A stretch of DNA of 6,687 bases, from positions 1 through 6,687 of the forward strand of contig DMMK01000392.1 in assembly GCA_003453085.1 (NCBI GenBank), given 5' to 3'. Origin of the DNA: Verrucomicrobiales bacterium. GTDB lineage: Bacteria > Verrucomicrobiota > Verrucomicrobiia > Verrucomicrobiales > Verrucomicrobiaceae. The notes under the pieces were generated by a model, which was not told where the DNA came from, ran no database searches, and worked only from the letters and a program-made list of their open reading frames with translations. How positions within the stretch are numbered: the stretch's first letter is position 1; each line of letters begins with the position of its first letter. Both the position numbers and the translations under genes were made by a program. Positions 1 through 5,671 of this stretch are shown one piece after another.

Positions 1-821
1 ACGGGCGCAATCTCAACCGCGACCGCCTGGGCAATGTGTGGGCCACCACTCCCACCGTCACACCTCCCTACGTCATCCAGTTTCGCACCAGCACGGGCCA
101 GTTTGTGAATGCCACCTTCACGTATGTCTCCCCGGCCCAGCTCCGGGTCACGGTGCCTGCGGCGGCCATCACGGGCCGCATTCGCCTGTCGCAGTCCCCT
201 TATGTTTCCTCCACTCTTTCGGACTTTGTGGTGACTGCGCCACCGCCACCTGCTGGCAAAGGCCGCCTGAACATCGTCAATGGCAGCCAGTATAACCTGG
301 TGAGCATCAAGGTGAACAATGTGGAGCAACTGCAGGCCGGATTCATCCTGCCCGTGCGCCAGACGGGGACGCTGGATCTCAATCCCGGCAGCTACAATGT
401 CCAAGTCAGTCTGGGCATCACCCCCAATGAAGGAGCCATGTTTTTCTTCACCCAGCGTTTCACCATCACCCGTGGCCGCACCTCCACCTACAATGTGCCA
501 CGTGTCACGCTGCGCCAGCTGATGACCAACTTCCGCACCAGCGGCGACTGGGCCTCCGACATCCTCTTTGATGCCAATCTGACCCCTTACCTCCGCACCG
601 TCCGCATGCTGAACAATGGCAACTACCAGATCCGCGAGACCCGCAGCGGCCGCACCACCGTGGTGGAGTCCAGCACCTATGCGGAAACTTCCTGGCCGGA
701 CAATAGCCGCAGCCTGTCCTTCCGCCTCGGTCAGCGCCAGGTGAATCTGTTCCTCCCCTTTGCCAGCTTCATCTCCACCGTCGGTCGCAATGGTCAGTCC
801 ATCGTGGTGACCCGCCAATAA
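1..821 (+). CDS. Secreted IPT/TIG-like paralogue 1, 5' end outside the window
   Basis: The frame is open from the first full codon at position 3 to TAA at 819-821, so this is the C-terminal 272 residues of a longer protein. A GTG at 36 lies mid-domain and is not a credible start. Residues about 1-75 look like the second half of an IPT/TIG beta-sandwich: IQFRTS, then TYVSP, then VPAAAITGRIRL, the usual 'vP.ga.tG.i.l' ending. A proline-rich linker (PPPPAG) follows. A second beta-rich domain opens with GSQYNLVSIKVNNVEQL (residues 94-110). The same order of motifs occurs in the two genes downstream, so all three are paralogues. The DNA at 284-332 matches gene 2 at 1503-1551 at 43 of 49 positions, suggesting fairly recent duplication or conversion. 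By analogy with the intact copies it should carry a signal peptide and act outside the cytoplasm. Function is unknown; IPT folds usually mediate adhesion or protein/glycan binding. Confidence 0.85.
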   Translation, partial: GRNLNRDRLGNVWATTPTVTPPYVIQFRTSTGQFVNATFTYVSPAQLRVTVPAAAITGRIRLSQSPYVSSTLSDFVVTAPPPPAGKGRLNIVNGSQYNLVSIKVNNVEQLQAGFILPVRQTGTLDLNPGSYNVQVSLGITPNEGAMFFFTQRFTITRGRTSTYNVPRVTLRQLMTNFRTSGDWASDILFDANLTPYLRTVRMLNNGNYQIRETRSGRTTVVESSTYAETSWPDNSRSLSFRLGQRQVNLFLPFASFISTVGRNGQSIVVTRQ

Positions 822-844
822 GCACCGCCTAATCTGAGGACGCG

Positions 845-877
845 AAGACTCCGCCGGGAAACTGGCGGAGTCTTTTT
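845..877 (+). terminator. Rho-independent terminator of paralogue 1
   Basis: An 11-bp perfect stem, AAGACTCCGCC (845-855) with GGCGGAGTCTT (864-874), extends by a G-U and a G-C pair to a GAAA tetraloop (858-861). A T-run (873-877) follows. It begins 24 nt after the stop of gene 1 and is nearly the same sequence as the terminator after gene 2. Confidence 0.9.
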
Positions 878-923
878 GCGTCTGGTCTAACAGCGGATGA
901 AGCAATGAAAATCGGGTCGAAAA

Positions 924-1013
924 AATCTTTTCAGATTCTGCGCAAGTTCTCGGAGTGACCTGCATCTGGGCTGTGAAGGGCAGCAACAACGCCGCCCGCC
1001 GAATCTGAAAATC
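924..1013 (+). promoter_or_regulatory. Candidate structured 5' leader of paralogue 2 (copy 1)
   Basis: This shares a conserved block with the region upstream of paralogue 3 (2537-2630). Positions 937-977 match 2553-2593 at 35 of 41 positions without gaps. The block includes TCTGCGCAAGTTCTC, CCTGCATCTG and GCTGTGAA at identical offsets. A hairpin follows: GGGCAGC (978-984) with GCCGCCC (991-997), one mismatch. The block is enclosed by an 11-bp perfect inverted repeat, TTTTCAGATTC (928-938) and GAATCTGAAAA (1001-1011). The start codon lies 18 nt beyond the closing arm, after an A/C-rich linker. The repeat is seen directly; an RNA regulatory role is inferred. A promoter or operator dyad is the main alternative. 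No convincing -35/-10 pair was found. Confidence 0.55.
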
Positions 1014-1029
1014 TAACACACTGACACCA

Positions 1030-2106
1030 ATGAAACGTCGCACCACCCTCCTCGCCATCGCTGCCAGCTTCCTGGCCTCCGTGGCTTCCTCCGTCCAGGC
1101 TGCGCCTCTCCTGCTCAGCCGCATCACCACCATCAGCCCTGCGCAGGCCAGCGTGGGCCAGGTGATCGAGGTCACCGTCTCCCGCCCGGAGCTGGACCCC
1201 GCCATTGCCAAGCTGATCCAGATCAACAAAAGCAAGCTGATCAATATCTCCTCCCGCTTTCCCAGCAACCTGGCCAATCGGTTCGGACCTAACTACAAGG
1301 TGTTTTTCACTGGACCAGGCAGCACCTTTGTGGAAGGACAAAACTTGACCTCTCTGGGCAACAACCGCTACTCCGTGGTGGTGCCACAGGGGGCGCGCAC
1401 GGGCCGCCTAAAGCTGGTGAATGGCAGCGGCAGTTTGGCCCCCTCCAGCCTCTCCTCGGGTAGCTTTACGGTGAGCAATCTGGGCATCGGCTTCTTTAAC
1501 AACAGCCAGTATAACATGGTGAGCATCCAGGTGAATGGTGTGGAGCAGCTGACCGGCAACCAGGTGGTGGTGCCGGGCGGGTTTGGCGACCTGGGCCTGC
1601 CTGCTGGCAGCAACTACCGTGTGATCTACAGCATCGGCCTTGACCGGACTCGCCCCATCCTGACCCGCGATGGCGGCACGGTGACTGCCCGCCCTTTCAA
1701 TGCTGCCGAAGGTGGTTATCCCATCGCCGTCACCGCCGCCCGCCTGACGGCCCGTGAGATGCTGCGCTCCACCCCCAGCTTCACCTTGAATGGCAATCTC
1801 ATGACCTCTCGCTGGATGGGTCTCAATGTCCTCACTGGGTTCTTCGACGGGTATGACTTCATCTCCGACATCACCACCGGTGCGATGAGCTTCCGCAAAT
1901 GGCAGGGTGATCCCGCCACCGTCATCGCCACTGGCACCGTGATCGAGCCCACCAGCTGGCCTAACCTGACGAGAGAGATTGCCGTCACCCTGCGCAACCC
2001 CAACAACACGGTTCACGCCAACATCGTGATCACGCTGACCAACCCTGGTTTTCTGCCCACCTTCATCACCGGCGACGGCCTCACTTACGAGCCACCGCTT
2101 CCTTGA
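1030..2106 (+). CDS. Secreted IPT/TIG-like paralogue 2
   Basis: Complete 358-residue protein. The ATG at 1030 is chosen because it begins a clear signal peptide: MKRRTT, a hydrophobic core, then VQA before a likely cleavage at residues 24/25. Residues about 30-149 resemble an IPT/TIG domain. It opens with ITTISPAQASVGQVIEVTV, which matches the 'I..i.P..g..G..v.V' start of that fold, and ends with VVPQGARTGRLKL and FTV. The second domain begins at NNSQYNMVSIQVNGVEQL (157-174), as in paralogue 1. It continues as beta-rich sequence rich in Thr, Asn and Gly, with no membrane anchor at the C-terminus and no catalytic motif I can recognise. It is flanked by its own leader and terminator, so it is probably monocistronic. 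The start has no Shine-Dalgarno sequence: the 20 nt upstream are CA-rich. It is likely periplasmic, surface or released; the binding partner is unknown. Confidence 0.88.
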   Translation: MKRRTTLLAIAASFLASVASSVQAAPLLLSRITTISPAQASVGQVIEVTVSRPELDPAIAKLIQINKSKLINISSRFPSNLANRFGPNYKVFFTGPGSTFVEGQNLTSLGNNRYSVVVPQGARTGRLKLVNGSGSLAPSSLSSGSFTVSNLGIGFFNNSQYNMVSIQVNGVEQLTGNQVVVPGGFGDLGLPAGSNYRVIYSIGLDRTRPILTRDGGTVTARPFNAAEGGYPIAVTAARLTAREMLRSTPSFTLNGNLMTSRWMGLNVLTGFFDGYDFISDITTGAMSFRKWQGDPATVIATGTVIEPTSWPNLTREIAVTLRNPNNTVHANIVITLTNPGFLPTFITGDGLTYEPPLP

Positions 2107-2132
2107 GCCCGGGATGCTCTCCCTCCTTCCAG

Positions 2133-2161
2133 ACTCCGCCGGGAAACCGGCGGAGTTTTTT
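2133..2161 (+). terminator. Rho-independent terminator of paralogue 2
   Basis: A perfect 10-bp stem, ACTCCGCCGG (2133-2142) with CCGGCGGAGT (2147-2156), closes on a GAAA tetraloop (2143-2146). A run of six T follows (2156-2161). It lies 26 nt after the stop. Compared with the terminator of gene 1, one loop-proximal pair is G-C instead of G-U, so the pairing is preserved. Confidence 0.93.
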
Positions 2162-2202
2162 GCGTGATGGTGCGGTGGTGAAGAGTGCTGCGGCACGTAC
2201 CC

Positions 2203-2486
2203 GCGCTCCTTCAGAGCGCCAGGCGAGTGGTGGTTGGTCGTGTGGCCTAACCCAGGGCTTTCGCCCTGGGCTGAGTCCAGCGGCCCTTCAGGCCGCGAGG
2301 TGAGAATTGAAGCGTGGGTGAGCCGGGGCGTTGCCAGATGCGCGAGGTCAAGGTTTTGAAGTTCTCTTCGTCTTTCGTTCGTGGAAAGAGATGGATCGGT
2401 GGACTGAAAGGCCACGGGCCCAGGGCGCAAGCTCTGGGTGACGGGTGGGTGTGAGTTGCGGATTCTGATGCGGCCTGAAGGGTCGC
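2203..2486. repeat. Pair of inverted three-hairpin repeat modules
   Basis: This fills most of the 548-nt gene-free stretch 2107-2654. Module A, read on the minus strand, has GCGGCC/GGCCGC (2296-2280, loop TGAAG), a 9-nt gap, CCCAGGGC/GCCCTGGG (2270-2251, loop GAAA), a 31-nt gap, and GCGCTC/GAGCGC (2219-2203, loop TGAAG). Module B, read on the plus strand, has an imperfect GTGG..CCAC hairpin (2399-2415, loop TGAAA), a 3-nt gap, CCCAGGGC/GCTCTGGG (2419-2438, loop GCAA), a 31-nt gap, and GCGGCC/GGTCGC (2470-2486, loop TGAAG). The modules therefore face each other in inverted orientation around a unique core (2297-2398). Substitutions in module B are G-U compatible, so pairing is kept. This looks like a dispersed intergenic palindromic (REP-like) element. 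I see no ORF worth calling in the stretch. Confidence 0.7.
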
Positions 2487-2536
2487 GGGAGAGCGATGTT
2501 CATGGGGACTCTGCTGCCCTTGCAAACACCCCTGCG

Positions 2537-2630
2537 AATCTTTTTTCATGAATCTGCGCAAGTTCTCTCGGCGGCCTGCATCTGCGCTGTGAACGAAGGC
2601 CCGATGGCGGGCCGGAACACTCTGAAAAAT
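2537..2630 (+). promoter_or_regulatory. Candidate structured 5' leader of paralogue 3 (copy 2)
   Basis: This is the second copy of the leader described at 924-1013. It has AATCTTTT (2537-2544), TCTGCGCAAGTTCTC (2553-2567), CCTGCATCTG (2575-2584), GCTGTGAA (2586-2593) and TCTGAAAA (2621-2628). The internal hairpin is a perfect GGCCCG (2598-2603) with CGGGCC (2608-2613). Its position relative to the core matches copy 1 but its sequence differs. The outer arms are shorter here: TTTTTCA (2542-2548) with TGAAAAA (2623-2629). The closing arm is 25 nt from the ATG, separated by a CA-rich linker. This copy also contains a 14-codon ORF at 2548-2592. Confidence 0.55.
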
Positions 2631-2654
2631 CCAGCTTCAAACACACACACGCTC

Positions 2655-3770
2655 ATGAAAACGAAACGCTCCTTCCTTCTCCATCTCGGGACTCTTCTGG
2701 CCTTGTCCTTGGGCATGGCTAACCAATTGTCTGCCCAAAGTGTGGTGTCACCCAAGGGCATCCCGGTCATCACCTCCTATGTGCCTTCGGGTGCTCCTGC
2801 GGGCCACTCGGTGCTGGCGAACCTCGAAGCCGACAGCACCACCTTTGGCGGGGCGGTGACTGGGGAGGTGCGGACGGTGTCGCACATCCAATTTCGCACG
2901 TCCCTGGGCATGGCGGTGTCGGCACCGGTGACCTATGTGTCGCCCAAGCTGATCCGCTTTACCATTCCTTCGACGGCCATCACGGGGCCTACAACGCTGG
3001 TGAATGGCAGCCTTTTTAACAGCCGCACGCAGCCCAGCTTTTCGGTGGTGGCCTTTGCCCAGCGGCCACGTGGATTCACAATCATCAACACGGCCCAGTG
3101 GGATGTGAGCAGTGTGAAAACGGGCACCACGGAACTGCTGACGGGCAATGCCACCCTGCGCACGGGGGCGGCCCATTTCTTCCCCCGCATCCTCACGGCC
3201 AATCGCCCGCTGCCGCTGAGCGTGACCTTTAAAAACCAGCCCACCACCGCGATCCCATCCGCTCCCCTGTTCTCCGTGGCGGAGAGCGTGGCCGTTCGTG
3301 GCAGCACCTCCGGGCTGACGCTGGTGACGTATACGGAACTGACGCTGGAGCCCTTCACCGTGGCGGAGATCCTGCGCATGGGTGCCACCAGTGGCAATGC
3401 CAATGCCCGCTGGAAGGTGCTGCAGCGCCGCCTGGATCGCACGATGGAGGTGACTCCGGACGGGGGTGTGGTGCTGACCCAGTTTGCCTTCCCGATCATC
3501 AACAGCGTGGCCCCGATCAGCCTCACCATTGATGAAGCCAACGCGGAGTTTTCCCAGACCCGGATCCGCTTTTCGCTGAAACAGGGCAACCGCCGCTCCG
3601 GCGAAGTGATCACGCTGTATGCGCCCTTCAATACCTTTGCCGCCACCAAGCTGGGCCCCTGGAACATGGAAGATGAGCTGCCCCCCGTGGTGAGCCCCAA
3701 CATCGGTGCGGTGCCACCGAGCGCCGATGACCTGCAGCCCAGCCCCATGCTGGTGCGCCGGGCAAACTGA
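2655..3770 (+). CDS. Secreted IPT/TIG-like paralogue 3
   Basis: 371 residues starting at the ATG at 2655. The frame is open back to an ATG at 2496, but that start would put the conserved leader and CA-rich linker inside the protein and bury the signal peptide. From 2655 the protein begins MKTKRSFLLHLG with a hydrophobic core and a likely LSA|Q cleavage near residues 27/28. Residues about 36-135 are IPT/TIG-like: GIPVITSYVPSGAPAG at the start, IQFRTS and TYVSP in the middle, and IPSTAITGPTTLVNGS at the end. The middle motifs match paralogue 1 closely. The second domain starts at TAQWDVSSVKTGTTELL (146-162), a diverged form of the SQYNxVSI core. The last 35 or so residues are a proline-rich tail ending in a basic MLVRRAN, not seen in the other two. 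No Shine-Dalgarno sequence precedes the start. Secreted; role unknown. Confidence 0.88.
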   Translation: MKTKRSFLLHLGTLLALSLGMANQLSAQSVVSPKGIPVITSYVPSGAPAGHSVLANLEADSTTFGGAVTGEVRTVSHIQFRTSLGMAVSAPVTYVSPKLIRFTIPSTAITGPTTLVNGSLFNSRTQPSFSVVAFAQRPRGFTIINTAQWDVSSVKTGTTELLTGNATLRTGAAHFFPRILTANRPLPLSVTFKNQPTTAIPSAPLFSVAESVAVRGSTSGLTLVTYTELTLEPFTVAEILRMGATSGNANARWKVLQRRLDRTMEVTPDGGVVLTQFAFPIINSVAPISLTIDEANAEFSQTRIRFSLKQGNRRSGEVITLYAPFNTFAATKLGPWNMEDELPPVVSPNIGAVPPSADDLQPSPMLVRRAN

Positions 3771-3788
3771 GTGCCCCGCCACGGATCG

Positions 3789-3837
3789 AAAACACCCGCC
3801 CCGCGTGCAGGATGCTGCACGCGGGGTTTGGTGTTTT
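3789..3837 (+). terminator. Long two-part terminator of paralogue 3, possibly bidirectional
   Basis: The inner stem is a perfect 12 bp: CCCCGCGTGCAG (3799-3810) with CTGCACGCGGGG (3815-3826), loop GATG. Beyond a small internal loop an outer 8-bp stem pairs AAAACACC (3789-3796) with GGTGTTTT (3830-3837). T-rich tracts follow each part. Because the outer arm is A-rich on one side and T-rich on the other, transcripts of the convergent minus-strand unit that read through would also form a hairpin ending in TTTT. Confidence 0.85.
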
Positions 3838-4003
3838 AAAGGTAGCCTGTACAGCAAAGGTAGCCCGCACAGTCCCTATGCGGTGAGCAGGGGCGAGGCA
3901 GCCGGAGATACCCGGAGTGGAAATCGGCGCGTGGGCTGATTTGGAGCCATGGCTGGGGCTTCGGGGCGCTATCTGCACAGGGGACTGTGCAAGGCTACTT
4001 TTC
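3838..4003. repeat. REPIN-like inverted pair of GTAG-plus-hairpin units
   Basis: AAAGGTAGCC followed by GCACAGTCCC occurs at 3856-3876. It recurs inverted at 4002-3981, where the minus strand reads AAAAGTAGCC, TT, then GCACAGTCCC. The minus-strand unit is GTAGCCT followed by a perfect 7-bp hairpin, TGCACAG/CTGTGCA (3974-3991). The plus-strand unit is GTAGC followed by CCGCACA/TATGCGG (3865-3883, one mismatch). A degenerate direct copy at 3838-3855 matches 3856-3873 at 15 of 18 positions. A 5' GTAG followed by a hairpin, present as an inverted pair, is the known layout of REP/REPIN elements mobilised by RAYT (TnpA-REP) transposases. No transposase is in the window. The remaining sequence to 4029 holds only a weak hairpin (4011-4023). 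Confidence 0.6.
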
Positions 4004-4029
4004 GGTGCAAGCTGCCTTTCAGCAGAGCT

Positions 4030-4347
4030 CTAGGAGTACTTCACGTCCTTGCGCGGCTCCATCTCAAAGGCGGTGGCCTCCTGCTCGGCGATGTTGGGCT
4101 TCAGCACGTCTTCGCGGAACTTGATGTAATGGGGGTCGTCCTGGCAGATGGCCAGCTTGTCCATGCTCTCCACCTCGAGGTAAACGAACCAGGGATACGG
4201 GTCGCTAGGGTTCACGCGCTTGCCGGTTTTCACGGTCAGCACCTCGGGCACGCGCAGCAGGGCCATGCGGGCGCGGGACATCATGTCCTCCAGCTTTTCC
4301 TCGGTGACCTCAGGACGTAGCTTGTAGAGGCTGAGGTAGGCGATCAT
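4030..4347 (-). CDS. Dabb-domain (stress-responsive A/B barrel) protein
   Basis: 105 residues, the usual length of a single dimeric alpha/beta-barrel (Dabb/ferredoxin-like) domain. The pattern fits the family: an opening strand IAYLSLYKL, a helix with EEKLEDMMSRARMALLRVP, strand VLTVKTGK, strand WFVYLEVES, then a helix and the DDPHYIKFREDVLKP segment that corresponds to the family's 'hp.H..f' region. No signal peptide, so cytoplasmic. Family members range from stress proteins to small cyclases or monooxygenase-like enzymes, so the substrate cannot be stated. It starts 12 nt after the nuoA stop, so the two are almost certainly co-transcribed and perhaps translationally coupled. No Shine-Dalgarno sequence: the upstream stretch is pyrimidine-rich (CCCCCCTCCTC). 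Its 3' end faces paralogue 3. Confidence 0.75.
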   Translation of the reverse strand: MIAYLSLYKLRPEVTEEKLEDMMSRARMALLRVPEVLTVKTGKRVNPSDPYPWFVYLEVESMDKLAICQDDPHYIKFREDVLKPNIAEQEATAFEMEPRKDVKYS

Positions 4348-4359
4348 GAGGAGGGGGGA

Positions 4360-4734
4360 TCAGTTTTTCCAATCGAGGGCCCCTTTGCGCCAGGCGTAAA
4401 GGAAGGCCACGCCGAGGATGCTGATGAAGGCCAGGGCTGCCCAGGCGATGCCCAAGCCAAAGACGGAAAGGTAGTCGCGGTAGATGATGGCCCCGGGGTA
4501 GAGGAAGACGACCTCGATATCGAACAGCACAAAGAGCATGGCCACGACGTAGAACTTCACGCTGAAGCGGGGCTGGCCTTCGGTGAGGGGCAGCATGCCG
4601 CACTCATAGGCGCTGTCCTTCATGGCGTTGCGCTTGGCGGACTTGCCCAGCAGCACAGAAATCAGCAGCGTGACACCGGCAAAACCGCCGGCGAGGACGA
4701 CTTGCAGAAGGACGGGGAGATAGTTCTCGATCAT
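4360..4734 (-). CDS. nuoA: NADH-quinone oxidoreductase subunit A
   Basis: 124-residue membrane subunit of respiratory complex I (ND3 homologue), which sits at the junction between the peripheral arm and the proton-pumping arm near the quinone site. Three hydrophobic segments are visible at about 7-29, 62-84 and 89-115. The family hallmarks are present: YECG (43-46, with Cys45 in the mobile loop between helices 1 and 2), RFSVKFY (56-62) and MLFVLFDIEVVFLYP (66-80) with acidic residues Asp72 and Glu74 in the membrane helix. After this the usual YPWA reads YPGA, a small departure. Length is normal. It is the first gene of a two-gene unit with the Dabb protein; no nuoB or other nuo gene is adjacent, unlike the usual nuoA-N order. 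The upstream sequence is pyrimidine-rich with no Shine-Dalgarno. Confidence 0.95.
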   Translation of the reverse strand: MIENYLPVLLQVVLAGGFAGVTLLISVLLGKSAKRNAMKDSAYECGMLPLTEGQPRFSVKFYVVAMLFVLFDIEVVFLYPGAIIYRDYLSVFGLGIAWAALAFISILGVAFLYAWRKGALDWKN

Positions 4735-4759
4735 GACAAAAGGGGGAAAGGAGCGCGGA

Positions 4760-4788
4760 GCAGTAGCCTAGCCGGGCGGCAGCGTCAA
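4760..4788 (-). promoter_or_regulatory. Possible sigma-70-type promoter for nuoA
   Basis: On the minus strand TTGACG (4788-4783) matches the -35 consensus at five of six positions. Seventeen nt later TACTGC (4765-4760) is a poor -10. It lies 25 nt upstream of the nuoA ATG in the 131-nt gap. The weak -10 keeps this tentative. Confidence 0.25.
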
Positions 4789-4865
4789 GCAAACGGGCAG
4801 GGGACCCGTGGCTGGGCCCGCCTTGGAGTGCCGTTTCCCGCTGAAAAGCCGTTTTTCCCCACCCC

Positions 4866-5648
4866 TCAGGGCAGCACAAACACGCCCCGTGCGGCCCTGA
4901 GGCTGATCTTTTGATTCCGTGCGTAGGCAGCGGCGGCGCGTTCCCGCAGAGCGGGCTGTTTTTCCCCGGCCAGCCACCCCTCCAGCAGGGCGTGCAGGAG
5001 AAAGGAGCCGGGATACATGAATTGCGAGGTCATCAGCACTGGCTGTCCGCCGCTCTCACGCAGGCGCTGGGTGAAGTAAGAGTCGCTTTTGCAGCAGAGG
5101 ACGGTCACTGGCACGGGCGTGGCCCCGCGCTGGCTGGCGGGGAAGGGCAGGGTGAAGTCCATGAGGCCATTGTGGCCGATAAAGGCGAGGAAATGGGCCA
5201 GCCCTGGCCCGGCGAGGGGCACCTCTGCCTCCCCATCTTTCACCACCAGTCCTGGGCTGGCAGTCCCGGCCACCCCGGCCAAAAAGTCCTCCATCATCCC
5301 CCGCATCTCGGCCCCGCGGTAGGCATGGGCCACCAGCCAGACGTTCTTTTGGCGGTGCTTGAAGACCAGCCGCTCCAGCACCCGCGCGGGCGGGGCCTCC
5401 TTTTGGCTGTGCACCAGCCGCCAGGATTTCGACCGCCGGAAGACCGACCGCAGGCCGTCATCGCAGCCCCAGTACAGGTTTTGATCCGGGTCATCCCCAT
5501 TGCCGATCTTCGGCGGCACCGGGACGATGCCCTGGGTGGCATTGTCGCACAGGGCGACAAAGGCGTGGATGACCTGGACGGATTCTGCTGCCTGTCCGGG
5601 CGTGAGCAGGCCCAGGACAGCCAGGCAGACGAAGAGGCGGCGAATCAT
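4866..5648 (-). CDS. Secreted protein of unrecognised family, possibly clan CD (caspase/legumain-like) fold
   Basis: 260 residues starting with a signal peptide, MIRRLFVCLAVLGLLTPGQA, with cleavage near 20/21; the ATG gives this peptide directly. I do not recognise a named family. The order of elements resembles clan CD cysteine peptidases. There is a first strand HAFVALCDN (28-36), then a loop with GNGDDPDQNLYWG (49-61) and a helix. A strand follows at NVWLVAHAY (102-110). Next comes a hydrophobic strand ending in GHNG (His159), then VPVTVLCCKSDSYF (179-192) with Cys185/Cys186. After that comes PVLMTSQFMYPGSFLLHALLEGW, like the segment after the caspase Cys. The CCKSDSYF stretch resembles ACESGSMF of legumains (C13). 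This is inference from pattern only; an inactive or unrelated fold is possible. It lies between the transpeptidase and nuoA units with gaps of 113 and 131 nt, so it may be transcribed alone. No Shine-Dalgarno sequence. Confidence 0.8.
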   Translation of the reverse strand: MIRRLFVCLAVLGLLTPGQAAESVQVIHAFVALCDNATQGIVPVPPKIGNGDDPDQNLYWGCDDGLRSVFRRSKSWRLVHSQKEAPPARVLERLVFKHRQKNVWLVAHAYRGAEMRGMMEDFLAGVAGTASPGLVVKDGEAEVPLAGPGLAHFLAFIGHNGLMDFTLPFPASQRGATPVPVTVLCCKSDSYFTQRLRESGGQPVLMTSQFMYPGSFLLHALLEGWLAGEKQPALRERAAAAYARNQKISLRAARGVFVLP

Positions 5649-5671
5649 GCGTGGGAGCTGAGAACGAGGCT

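Noticed and set aside
884..1017. RYYYAAC-like heptamers (GTCTAAC at 884, ATCTAAC at 1011) suggesting an integron attC site
   Set aside because: I found no matching GTTRRRY partner at the expected spacing or attC-type fold; chance matches are likely.
1408..2430. Long minus-strand open frame (340 codons) opposite paralogue 2
   Set aside because: It has a biased Gly/His/Arg/Ala composition, crosses a terminator and a repeat, and shows no domain; it is an antisense shadow in GC-rich DNA.
2496..2654. N-terminal extension of paralogue 3 from an upstream in-frame ATG
   Set aside because: It overlaps the conserved leader and hides a clear signal peptide that begins at 2655.
2748..3857. Long minus-strand open frame (369 codons) opposite paralogue 3
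   Set aside because: The Arg/His/Gly-rich translation has no recognisable motif and lies opposite a gene with a signal peptide and a family match.
3838..3873. Tandem 18-nt repeat as a CRISPR fragment
   Set aside because: The copies abut without spacers and belong to the inverted GTAG hairpin element; no cas genes are present.
4793..4809. ACGGG/CCCGT hairpin as terminator of the 4866-5648 gene
   Set aside because: Only 5 bp with a three-T tail, about 60 nt beyond the stop; not distinguishable from chance in GC-rich sequence.
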